Positions 45,880-56,924 of a stretch of 64,000 nt of DNA are shown here, in pieces; position 1 is the stretch's first letter; each line of letters starts with the position of its first letter. The notes under the pieces were generated by a model. It was not told where the DNA came from, made no database searches, and saw nothing but the letters and a program-made list of their open reading frames with translations. The stretch comes from Aulostomus chinensis (taxonomy: Eukaryota > Chordata > Actinopteri > Syngnathiformes > Aulostomidae), in NCBI GenBank assembly GCA_037954235.1, contig JBBMOA010000007.1, positions 5,375,001 to 5,439,000 of the forward strand. The letters are read 5' to 3'. A program made the position numbers and the translations under genes.

Positions 45880-48800
45880 ATCGTCCTATTTTAAACACAC
45901 TCACCTGGTGAGCCACTTCATGCGCAATTACACTTGCAATGACTTCCTTGTGCAACTCCGATGATACTCCCTCCTCATACAGCAGGACTCCTTCCTGGTA
46001 TGTGATCAGCCCCCAGTTTTCCACTGCATCAGGAAAAAGGTCTGGCAGTGCAATTTGATCTGGAAATGATCCAACACACATTTACTTACGTTGTATTAAC
46101 GTAATGCTCTCAAGTACCTAGTAGATATGAATAGAAGCGCACTGCTGTTATGGATGGAGAGTATCATTGTCATCATGACTATCATGGCTAGCATGTTACT
46201 GGATGGGCTGAAATGCTATGTGACATTAGAGAACTGATACATGAATCAAGCTAAAGCTCATCAGTCACGCTTCCATCAACGAGAAAATACTCCTTGTAGA
46301 GGTGCTGCCAACCATTCACTGTTTTTGAATAGAAGTATCATGGCAGAAAAGGAACAGAATCTTTTACTTCCATTTATCATATGACAATTCCTTTTTACCT
46401 AGCTTTCTCTGAGGGTAATTAATTTCAAAATATTTTTCGTAGAACTGAAGAATGGATCCAGTGATGGAGGCTGCATATTGAGTGTATCCTGCCGTCGTGG
46501 CCGCTGGACGAGCAAATATCTGTGTGAGAAAACACAGAGGTGAAAAGTCATATAGTGACGTATTGCAAAGCCTTGCAAATATCATTGACAAGTATTACAT
46601 TTTTCCATGAAATGATCTGTTGGATAATTTGATAAAATTTTGGTAGAAATATAGCCAGCACCAGCAAACGTTCCTATTCCCAGAGCAGAAAAGTATAGAA
46701 TATCTACCCAGGTAGTAAAAATGTATCTCAAAGTTACAGGAGCATACATACAAGAATCTTCACACGCTCATGTTCAGATCGACGTGACGTGAATTCAGAC
46801 ACTGTGAAGGCAAACAAGTATGTGGACATCCTGGGTGTTGGATGAAAATTAGTGAACTCCCAGTCATCGTCTATTAAGTCAGAGCCTGAAAAGGTGGAGA
46901 CAAAGCAGGTCAGTATGAGGAAAGTAATCTTTTATTCTGCTATAGCAGGTTGTTATCTTTTTATTGCTGGGTGACCAGAAACACAATAAAAATAAAGGTG
47001 TTGCCCAAAGACAAAAGCACATTTGCTTGCCATTATCATAGAAGCTCATTTATTTACCGGACACTTCTGCATTCCCAAGAGCCACCATGTTTTTCCTGTG
47101 GATGATGGTGACATCAAACACGGCCTTCATTTCTGGCTCATCAAAACAAGGAAACACACGCCTGGCATCTGTTGGCTCCATGTTGGTGGCGGCAAGAAAT
47201 CTGTGCAGACAGACATGGACAGCAAGACAAGGGATTTAGATCGAGTTCTTGTGTTGTCCTTCAAATATTATAAGGTGGAAACCTGGTTATTTTGTGACTA
47301 TAACACATACCTGAGGCCAGAGGGAGGAAAAAAAGTAAAAACACTCTGTTACTGCACTTGCAGTAAGTAATTGTCACATATCTGGTCTTTACTCAAGTAT
47401 CAACTTATCCTTTTACATTCTAAATTTTATAAGAATATCTGCATTACCAAATTAATTTGAAACTCAGACTAATTTCTTTAATTTTCATATGTTTAGTACA
47501 TTTGATTTTTATAACGCATTGTTTGTGCCGGGCGCCACAGTGGTGTGGTGGTGAGTACAATCGCCTCACGGCAAGAAGGTTCCAGGTTCGAGTCCTGGTA
47601 GTGCAGTGGTGTGTGGAGTTTGCTTGTTCTCCCTGTGCCTGCGTGGGTTCTCTCTGGGCCTAAAAACATGCAAGTTAGTTTCGTCAGCAGGTCGGCCGCT
47701 GGTGTGACTGGTTGTCTGTCTATATGTGTTGGCCCTGTGACAGACTGGTGATCTATCCTGGGTGAATCCTGCCTCTCGCCAAAGTCAGCTGTGATAGGCT
47801 CCAGCCCCCCCCCCCCCCCGAACCCTTAACTGATAAGTGGTATAGAAACTGGATGGATCGTTTGTGCCCTCCCTCAACTCTGACATTAACAAGAAATGCT
47901 TGAACAGTAACAGAGAGGACGTGAAGAGTCTTCTTGTGTTGATCATAATTTTTCAAATTCTGTTGCTGACAATGAAAACATGATTTGTACGTTAAACCAA
48001 AATTAATGCTCATTATTCTCAGCATATGTTTTCTTATTCCAAATTAGTTTGGTTTCAGCAGCAAATGTCCTTCAAATTGCTACTTTTATACTTTGAGAAC
48101 AAACTGACTTTTTCTTTCTTGCTTGAGTAAAGATGCCCTTTTAAAAAAAAAATCATTTTTTTGCATAAAGAACATTTGAGCTGGGCTGCACGGTGGTGCA
48201 GTGGTCAGCACTGTTGCCTCACAGCAAGAAGGTTCCAGGTTCAAGTCCTGGCTCGGCCATGGGATCTTTCTGTGTGAGTCTCCATGTTCTCCCTGTTCCT
48301 GTGTGGGTTCTCTCTGGTACTCCAGCTTCCTCCCACAGTCCAAAGACATCAAGAGGGGACCAGGCTGATTGATACTCTAAATTGACTGTAGGTGTGAATG
48401 GTTGTCTGTCTCTATGTGATGGACTGGCGACCTGTCCAGGGTGAACCCCACCTCTCGCCCGTTGACACTGGGATAGGCTCCAGCCCCCCGCGACCCTTAA
48501 CAGGGATAAGCCGAAGACAATGGATGGATGTTTGCACTGTTGGTACCAGTTTTGATTTGTATATTTTGTGCCTTTATCAGGCTGAGATGTCTAAAGGTTC
48601 AGTTGAGATTTTGGGATGAGAGTATAACGTGAGTTGTGCAGTGGTCTTTCCTGCTGCGCTTTTTCTCATCCTCTCTACGTTCTCCCTCTCCTGCAAGCCC
48701 AAACCAGTTTAGGCAGATGGCCCTTTAACTAGAACTTAGCAACAGCAACCAAAAATGCTAAAAGTTCAGCTCAGACCATATTAAAAACATGTGAAGTTTC

Positions 48801-50057
48801 AAAACAGTTCTTGAGCTCCCAGCAGAGCAAAAACAGGGCCTAAAACATTGTCCCTGAAGTACACATCAGAGGACATATCAATGCAAAGGCTATGCACAAA
48901 CAAGAATGACCATTTTTTGACTTTGCTGTCAAAACACTATTTGCAGAAATCTTTTATCAAACCTTTGACTAGTCCTGGTGCTCAATCTCATTATTTTTAA
49001 GCAAATTTCTCACACGTTTCATCTGTGAAGAAATAAGCTTAAAAATAGTCCAGAATGTCAATTTCCACAATCATATAAAATCAATAAATCAAAAATTTTT
49101 CAATCACCTGCATCCAAAAATAATTCTTAAAAAATTATCAGCATGAGAGAACGGATGAAAAAAACCCATCAGCTATCCAAACTCCAAAGATCGTTTCAAA
49201 TGAGGGAAAATAAATCAGCGAAGACTCGTGCAAAAAAAATCACTGTATTTCTGTAAAAGGAGTTTAGATGAGTTTAGAGCAGTTGCAATGAAGAGATTAA
49301 GACACTTAAATCATTAAGTAGGTTCGAACATCTTTAGAAATCATATTGTAATATCTTGCAGATAAAAGAGAAATGACTTGTAACACTGTGTCTTGGAACA
49401 ATGAAATGTAAGGTGCTTTATATCCATGCATCCATTTTCTTCCACTTATTCCTGTTAAGGGTCGCGGGGGGGTGGAGCCTATCCCAGCGTGTACGGGCGA
49501 GAGGCGGGGTTCAACCTGGACAGGTCACCAGTGGTGCTTTACATGTTTATTTGATATTTTAACCTCTTCAAATGAACACAATTTACGCACTGTCAACACA
49601 AAAGCACCTCTTGTGTCACATTGCACAACCCTATGTGAAAACTTTTGAAACATGTTTTATATCCTTATTTAAATGTCTACATCGCATGTTTACATTTCAC
49701 ATACTGAACGGCTCATTTCACCTTTCTGTGTTTTATTGTCCTCTGTAATGTAAATTTTGTATTTATTATATATATATTTCTATTTTGCATAATTATATCT
49801 ATTTTTTTAAGTTTTATATTCTATTTCCTCTTCTATTTTTGATATTTAGCACATTTAGTAGCTGCTAATAAAGCATTTGATTTCATACAGTTTGATGAGG
49901 CGGGTGACAAAAAGCTGAATTGAAGAAGAGACTTGAGCCATCATAACCCATCACTGGGTAGAAGAGAATCTTCTGATGGCCAATCATAATTTTGACCAAA
50001 TTCTGCACGACTCACATCCATTCCATTTCCACCTTGACGAACTACTGTCGTGAATAC

Positions 50058-50153
<96 letters not shown>

Positions 50154-51071
50154 GAGCACTTACATGTCCCTTAAATTACTCTTAGAATAGTTTTGTATTC
50201 ACATAAATGAATGACCCTGAAAGGAGGATTGTTTTAAGGCATCAACTGAGAGGACTGACCCGCGTGTTCTTTCACATTCTGTTTAACAAATGGTGACTCA
50301 GCCACACAGAATGTGGATAAATTCATCTCATTTTCTGTATATTAAGCCAACAATCAATTTTTTTATGTTCATAAACTTTGTATCATAATTCCCTTTTGGT
50401 TTAAACTGGATCCGAATGTTTTGAATGACACTATATGAGGCTGTAGACTTCTCTGTTGGTCCCACTTACCTCTCTGAATTTGTGCCTTCATAATCTGGGA
50501 AACTTTCATGGTAGGTGCTTACATACAGCCCTTGAAGAGCTGTGGATATTTCTCCCTTAAAAGCCAGAAACAAGCTGTAGTTGGCTCCTGCCACTAAGGC
50601 CTCCTTCAAGTGGATCTCAAGGAAGTGTCTTTTCTTTGAGGGGTAGTCCATGTGGGAAACCCGTATCACCTCATCGCTGTCTCTGTTCCTCACTGTTGGT
50701 TTGGAAAGCTCCAGCTCGCTGCTGTGGAGGTAAATGGTGGCCGTCTTCTGCACACAGTGAAAGTTTACAGTCGAGTTTCCCGTGAAAAGCATGGTCTGGT
50801 TGGGAGTTGTGACGTTCACCACCTCGATGATTTGGCTGTAGAGGTGAGGGTGCAGGAAGATCTTGTAGCTCTCAGGTACCAGACTCTTTGGCAGCCGCAT
50901 GACAGGTGCTGGTCCCATAGTGGTGGATGGGTATGCTGGACGAGGTGTTGGATTCATTGTAGAGATCTGAGTATTGTACATAATGGTCATAGTGACAATA
51001 CCACCAATGATGGTCACAGTCAAGACAGCAAAAGCTCCAGCGAAGGCCTTGGATGTGTGGGACTGCGACAT
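32365..51071 (-). CDS. anpep: Aminopeptidase N-type M1 zinc metallopeptidase, 20 exons
   Basis: A type II membrane ectopeptidase that removes N-terminal residues from peptides outside the cell. Exons: 51071-50470, 47200-47058, 46885-46752, 46519-46399, 46059-45905, 45096-44983, 44119-43976, 43863-43798, 41337-41272, 41174-41029, 40708-40629, 40366-40233, 39861-39806, 39637-39490, 39402-39314, 38388-38281, 37354-37187, 37021-36881, 34539-34476 and 32511-32365. They sum to 2826 bp, 941 residues (human ANPEP has 967), with every phase closing. Residues about 8-30 form the signal anchor, then a Thr/Pro-rich stalk. Zinc site: H380-E381-V-A-H384 and E403, with the family's 18-residue spacing; Y469 matches the catalytic tyrosine. 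The exopeptidase motif at 344-348 reads DAVEN instead of GAMEN but keeps the glutamate. The exon 14 donor is GC. The start is the ATG at 51071; the upstream frame opens with TTG. Adjacency to arpin supports ANPEP, though a divergent paralogue is possible. Confidence 0.95.
33118..33222 (-). mobile_element. SINE remnant with internal deletion
   Basis: Head (GGGGGCAGCATGGTGGTGCA on minus) and (ATGG)n tail are present, but the whole middle is gone. Lies in the last anpep intron. Confidence 0.75.
33885..33962. repeat. 39-bp direct duplication
   Basis: Two adjacent 39-bp copies starting ACGAATCCTCC, with one visible difference (TCTCTAG against TCTCCAG). Confidence 0.85.
35941..35981. repeat. (TAA)n microsatellite
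   Basis: About 13 AAT/TAA triplets in an anpep intron. Confidence 0.95.
37361..37455. repeat. (CA)n tract against the exon 17 splice acceptor of anpep
   Basis: On the transcribed strand this is a roughly 95-base TG tract with two TGAATG interruptions. It ends only six bases before exon 17, in TCTTAG. Confidence 0.95.
37695..38048. mobile_element. Foldback element with 54-bp inverted ends and a (TA)n core
   Basis: Bases 37695-37748 and 37995-38048 are reverse complements over 54 bp with two mismatches, starting ACTCAGAACAAGATGG. The interior has a (TA)n run at 37923-37994. It lies in the intron between anpep exons 16 and 17. No transposase; no clear target duplication. Confidence 0.75.
38060..38099. 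repeat. Perfect 18-bp hairpin
   Basis: Arms 38060-38077 and 38082-38099 are exact reverse complements around a 4-base loop (GTGT). Confidence 0.9.
41741..43260 (+). mobile_element. Decayed LINE, endonuclease and flanking region
   Basis: In shifting plus-strand frames it reads VCTYG, LLGHFNAHISDDSETWRGVIG and STDHPLVVSW, the endonuclease part of a fish non-LTR retrotransposon, followed by pieces of the linker and reverse transcriptase. Many stops and frame changes; not functional. Lies in the anpep intron between exons 8 and 9. Confidence 0.8.
43753..43778. repeat. (AT)n microsatellite
   Basis: A 26-base AT run, 15 bases past the anpep exon 8 donor side. Confidence 0.9.
45831..45877. repeat. 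(GT)n microsatellite
   Basis: Transcribed as (CA)n starting 28 bases past the donor of anpep exon 5, the exon that holds the active-site motifs. Confidence 0.95.
47530..47858 (+). mobile_element. tRNA-derived SINE
   Basis: Head GGCGCCACAGTGGTGTGGTG with GGTTCGAGTCC, a C run and GGATGG tail; in anpep intron 1. More divergent than the other copies. Confidence 0.82.
48184..48530 (+). mobile_element. tRNA-derived SINE
   Basis: Head GGCTGCACGGTGGTGCAGTG to tail ATGGATGGATG; in anpep intron 1, same orientation as its neighbour 650 bp upstream. Confidence 0.85.
49422..49532 (-). mobile_element. SINE 3' fragment
   Basis: (ATGG)n-like tail, CGACCCTTAACAGGAATAAG and the CAGGTTGAACCCCGCCTC block on the minus strand only. 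Confidence 0.75.
50061..50148. repeat. (TA)n microsatellite
   Basis: About 88 bases of TA in anpep intron 1. The open frame here encodes only alternating Ile-Tyr. Confidence 0.95.
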
Positions 51072-51401
51072 GGTTGCTGCTATCCCCAAGCTCCAGTTGC
51101 TTATCTGGCAGATTCCGATGAGTCTGTGTGCCTTGAGGCTCTGGTCTACAAAGCGTGACTTCTACACGTCAAAGTAACCACCCTCCCATTATCAGGGCTT
51201 GGTCCTGGCCATTACAGGTCTGTGCTTGGATTAAGCATTAACTTTACACACAGCAGGGGGAGCAAAGAGTAAGTGACACTGTGTTTAGAGGACAATTGTT
51301 GTTGGCCTCGTTGAAAACAATTTGTCAGATTGTTCTGTTACACGCAAGAGTTACAATAAACTTCAAGGACCAATTTATCCTCACGCAGCTCCCTCCAGCT
51401 C

Positions 51402-51454
<53 letters not shown>
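51402..51454. repeat. (CA)n microsatellite
   Basis: About 26 CA units, 330 bp upstream of the anpep start codon. Confidence 0.95.
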
Positions 51455-51456
<2 letters not shown>

Positions 51457-54378
51457 CATCACCATCCATCACTTCATGTACTGAGAGAAGAAAGTCAGTC
51501 AGCATCAAAGTGTCCTGAAGTGTAGCAACATTTCTCCCAAAGTTCAACCTCAGCACGGATATTCAGATGCTGTTTCCTCAACTCTTTGGAGATTCTGTGA
51601 GTTTTCATTCATTCAGTGAAAGAGTTGAAATGTATTCAAATAAAAAAACCAACTGATAGAAAATCAGAACAAATTCCCTGGTGCTCACATAAAAAAAAAA
51701 AAATAAAAAAAAAGCAGCTGTATGATTGGATTCATACCAAAGAAAAAGCAATGGCTGGGCCTCCCTCTTGTTTCTAATGTAACTGCTAATGTTCCTAGAG
51801 ACCTCCTATTTGGGATTTGGGAAGGAGGCGGTACTTACCCCCCCCCCCCCCACACACACACGCGCGCACACGCACACGCACACACACAAACACCCCCACA
51901 CACATTCAATTATGAAAGACACCCAACACTGAATGGACACTATAAGGCCTGTCACAATAAATGTGACTGTTGCCAATATTTGGGGTGGGGTGGGGTGGGG
52001 GGGGGGGGGGTGTAATCTTATTTAGTTATTTTTGAAATTCATTTCTAATGTCTAACTCTGAATATTGTTGAAAATTATAAACCTTATTTACTTACTTATG
52101 TTATATTCATGTTAATGTCATAAAATACTCTTAAACTTACAATTTATTTATTGAGAATTTATTGTCCAACATAATTTCTTAAGACATACCTAAATACGAT
52201 GAAACAAAGTTCAATTACAAACAAACCTCACACACACACCTTTGAGCACACATGAAATGATTCCGTCCTTCAGAAGAAAATGGTAGTCCAGTGCAGATGT
52301 AAGACTTTCAGGGGAGATGTTTTCAAATGCAAACCTTTGACAATAGCAACCTCTACTGATAAGGAAGAGAACTGCAAAAAAAAACAAAAAACAGATTCTG
52401 TTTCTCAGCTCTCACCGGCAAACAGTTGAGACTCACAAGAAAGGAATGAAAATAAATTTCACAAACTTCACTTACAATATAGAAGACAATCAAAAACATG
52501 GAGCACAGCTAGAATTTGGTCACTCATTGCAGGAATTAGAGCAACAGTAAGCGTCTGCGACAGCCACGGAATGTAGAGAAACTCTCCAATTTGGAACAGT
52601 TAATACATTTCAAAAGGCAATTTAAATGTTCTGAAACCCCACACAATAATTTATATAGCTCTGTTTGCTTTCAGAGAAACACATGATCAAATTCCCAGAC
52701 AATTTACACATTAACAATGACTCATCAGGCAAGGGGCACTCGAGGAAAACTATGTTTGGTGCGAACATATCCATCACCGGATGAACCATGATTGATCTGT
52801 GCTCCTGTAGCCATTCTCACCGCACCAGCTCAGCGCAGGCTGCCAAGCATCTCACGACCAGCTGGAAGAATCTGGAACTCAAGACAACCTAGTCCTTGTT
52901 CTGTTTGGGATAGCCTTTTTGAGCCAATCAATGACTTCATTGCCAATGGTGGTTGTATTTTTAGTTCTATTTTTCTGGATCACCACAAATTAAATACATG
53001 ATAGCGTTATTTGCATAAAACGTATTGTATCGTCTCTTATAATACAATAAATATAATTTCAATTTACACTTTTGTTTACGTTAGGAGGCAGCTGGACATT
53101 CACAAGGTCACTTGAGAAACCATCTTGCCAGGTTTGCAGCTACGCACTTGTGGCTGAGCTAGAGTCAACCAGATCAATCAGTATTAACTTTACATTTAGG
53201 TTCACGACTGCGAACCCCATGTTTGTTCAAAAATGACAATCAGACGAGGTTATCATCGGAGCTTCGGGGGTATCAGATATGTTTGAAATGGTGTGTCTCT
53301 ACAAGGAGGCTCGCTGAAGGCTTTTGATGATGGAAAACAGGTTTTTCCCAAACCTTCAGTTGAAGTTAGCAGATGGTGAGAGAGATGGTTCATCCAGTCT
53401 TCTGCCAAGAGTTTGTTGAGAGTGCCTGCACTTTTCAAAACAGTTGAGAAGGATCAAAGTCCAAGATGGTTCAATCTGTGCAACACACATCAGGTTACAT
53501 TTCTGTAGCAGAGGCCTCCATTAATAAGTCATTTCCTGTACAGTCTGGCCAGTCCACTGGTGATTATGTATCTGAGCATGAAGAATTCTGAGTTCAATCA
53601 ATGACCAAACTAATAAATTGAACTTACAGTACATTACAGATTTGTGTCAAACAACGGAGTACATGGACAGCTGGTGGACAATGCTTCTGAACAGAGTCCA
53701 CAGATCTAAGCTCAAAATTCAGTATTTTGATGAAGTACTTTGGGTAAGAAAAAAAAAAAAAAAGCTTAAATATTTCAAGCTGACAAATAGTTATGATTTA
53801 AGACTTTATGTTTTGGTATCAGGTCAAAGCTGCAAAAAAACGTACCGTTACAGCTGATTTCTTTTTGCTATGGTCTTACTAAACTGAGTTAAACAGTAGC
53901 AATGGACACTACAGGGTGGCACCATGTGTAGCGATATGCTGCCCCCTAGTGGGCAATTAGCTAAGTTCTTACACTTCAACATGTACGCGGAGATACTTTG
54001 CCAATTTTCTCTCCATGTTGAAATTGACTTTTGTCGTGCCATCAAAGCATTTCTTTTTTCTTACAATATTTTGGCCTGATTTTCAAATTATCACACTGCT
54101 GCCATAATACTCAATTTTTGAAAGGAATCCAGAAAAACACAACAATCAGCACGAAGCACCTTTGCTTTTTTAAGACACTGGACATAAAAGTCAAGTTGTG
54201 AGTCATCTCGTCGTTAGCCTCCAACCACAACAGCAGCTTTCTGTTGAAATGTGGGTGACAACATTCCATCGTTTCATTTCATTCAAGTCTCAGTTTTCAT
54301 CATCCACCATTTCACGTCCATCTGGGTAAGTAAACAGCTCATTCAGGCTGGGATGAAAAGTTTGCTGCATGAAAGCAA

Positions 54379-54384
54379 TTTATT
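54379..54384 (-). terminator. Candidate polyadenylation signal of the F-box gene
   Basis: AATAAA on the minus strand, 73 bp past the stop codon. Confidence 0.6.
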
Positions 54385-54456
54385 GCTCTTCCTCCTCTAT
54401 TAAAGAAACAACCACAGGTAGTTTATACGTCACTGTACAGTAAGTCTGTGTGTGGA

Positions 54457-56889
54457 CTACCAAAGCCAGCTGTCAAGATGCTGAACACAGTAACAGGACT
54501 GCTCCAGGATGGCCGACAGCTCCCCATAGCTCTCTTCTCTCCATGTGGGCAGGAGCCTTTCATTATTGAGTGCCTGGAGCTTTGGTGTTCCCTCCCGGAG
54601 GACATTGTACAAACAGGGCCATCGGCTCTGGATCCTAAGCCTGGTGCGCCGGTCCAAGGTGATGCCACGGACAATCTTTTTAGCCCTGAGCTCACGCAGG
54701 GCAGGTAGCTTCAGACATGAGAAGACCAGGCCTCTGCTGGGTGACACATCCAGAAACTCCAAAGAGAGGGACTCCAGAGTGTAGGATATGCCCAGGTTCC
54801 TTAGCGGCACCAGAATGTGCAAAGTCAGAGACTTCAGGTTAGGAAGGGATTTGGTTAGGGTCTGCAGGGTAGAGGGAGTCACTCCTTTGAAGACCCAGAA
54901 GTATTTAAGCTCGAGGACTCTGAGCTGCTGGAACTGAGTGAGCAGAGACACTGACACGTCAGACCAGTCAAAGTGTAATCGCATCTTGGAGATGCGTGGG
55001 CAGCTGTGGGTTAGTTTGGTCAGCAGCTCCTGGAAACTGGTTACCTGTCAAATCAAATCAAACAGGTCAAAACATGTCTGCAAATTCATTTGTTGAACAA
55101 GCACAACAGGAAAGGCGGGAACACAATTCCCAGAGTTACAATGCCATCATGGCAGGTAGAGCAAACCTGTAAAAACGTCTTTACTTCTTTTACAGTGTGA
55201 CTCCAAGTCAGTCACACTTGTGGGACATTAACCTGTCCAGTTAGAAAGCTAAACTGATAATGAATCAATTTAATCTTTTGTGGCGCAAATGGGACAGAGA
55301 ACAGAGGGAAACCCTTATTAAGGAATGGTTATCAATTAACCATTACCCAGTAATAAAAAAAACTAGGAACTACTATTGGGGTGTGTTGATATCTGTGTAA
55401 AGGTTCAATTTTTCCTTTCAATTTTTAATTCCTACTTCTGGCCACAGGAGTGCTGTGTCAGTTCTGCATTCCTAGGACACCAGAGCAGGTGTTCTCCACT
55501 GTGGATCTTCAAACATATCAACATGTTGGGATTTATGAAACAGAACCAGGAGATAAACCCTGCTCTGCTAATTGGTTAAGTTGGACCTGGACCCATTATT
55601 TTAGTATAATTGTAATTTACGAACCAATATCTGAATATAAAGAAGGTAGTTTTTTTTTTACTAACAGGTAGACTAACATTAGGTCTGCTCTTTGGAGGTT
55701 GAACACAAATATTTTAAATAAACCAGCTAACAAAGAAAGAAAATTTAAAATTGAGATGAAGGCATGAAAGGCTGAGATTACAGGCTAAATAATAATTTAT
55801 CTATTAATGTATTTCCTTCTCTGACAAGATATTAGACAATGAATTGAATAAACTCCAAAAAGAGCATTCAAAAAAACCTTAAAGATAGGACCAAATCCAA
55901 AAGTATGCAGATAAAAAAATAATAGAGAAATGCACAGGAAATATTAAAAAAAAAAAGCTTCTTCTTTTTTTTTACAAGGCAACACTTCTACAAGACAGGT
56001 GGAAAGTCATTGAAGCTTTAGCAGTGTAAGTTATAAAAACAGAACAATAGACAAAGTAAGAAAGCCTGCAACAAATGAGAGAAACTTCTCCAGAGAAAAT
56101 TAAGCAAGCTCGGAAAAGTATAGAGTGCTTTGTTCCCAACTGCAGTTGAACGACCATCAGATTGATTGACTGCCGTTTTATCTCTACATTAACGAAGGTC
56201 AAGAAAAACAGAACGACAAATTAATATTAAAAAAGTAACAAAAGAAGAACGACAATCAGCGATGCTGATACAAGACAATGCAAAACCGTCAGTTCCTACA
56301 CGATCAAAATTTTTAACTGGATGAATTAATATCTTATCCTACGTCAACACATTATATATGAGATGCTACACATATTTAATATGTAATCTTACATATGTAA
56401 CGTCCATTATTCCTAGGCAGGGGAAGGGGCCTTGTTCATAGAAACCCTTCCAACAGCTGGATCTGGCAGGATTCTGATACAGTCAGCATAACAACATCTG
56501 GGGAGCAAAAACTGGTCCCAATGTTGATGATTTATTGCTGATGATAACACAACCTACACAGACACTCATAAAATTTCCGCTTTTACTTTCTGGGAATGAA
56601 ACTGATGTTAAGAAAACTCAGGTATTATCTCTTTACTAATGTGTGAGATTTGAGAGCTCCCTGAAGGATCACGAACAGGGCTCTCACGTCTCACACACTG
56701 ACCATGAGACACAAGCCTTTCAGTCCGTTCACACGCTCCCATGCCACACCTTGTATTTCTCATGTAGAGAAATTTCCAGGGTAACACCCACAAAGTTGCG
56801 CCATGTTTTTTTTTGTTTTTTTAAAACAGAACAGAATTGTGAAACCACTGGCCTAGGCTATTCATTTATATTTTATCCAAAAACACTGA

Positions 56890-56924
<35 letters not shown>

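Larger units (their letters stand above)
51072..54456. other. Intergenic stretch between anpep and the F-box gene
   Basis: Holds the anpep 5' flank, the (CA)n tract, C and G runs near 51840 and 52000, and the F-box gene's 3' UTR. From 52100 to 54300 I see no recognisable gene or repeat. Confidence 0.55.

Noticed and set aside
49941..50159. 72-codon Ile-Tyr repeat protein
   Set aside because: Translation of a (TA)n microsatellite.
51072..51089. Upstream extension of the anpep start by six residues
   Set aside because: That position is TTG, not ATG; the ATG at 51071 has a reasonable context (AACCATGT).
50652..51158. 168-codon plus frame
   Set aside because: Antisense shadow of anpep exon 1.
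54448..54784. Plus-strand frames in the F-box exon
   Set aside because: Antisense shadows of the F-box gene's second coding exon.
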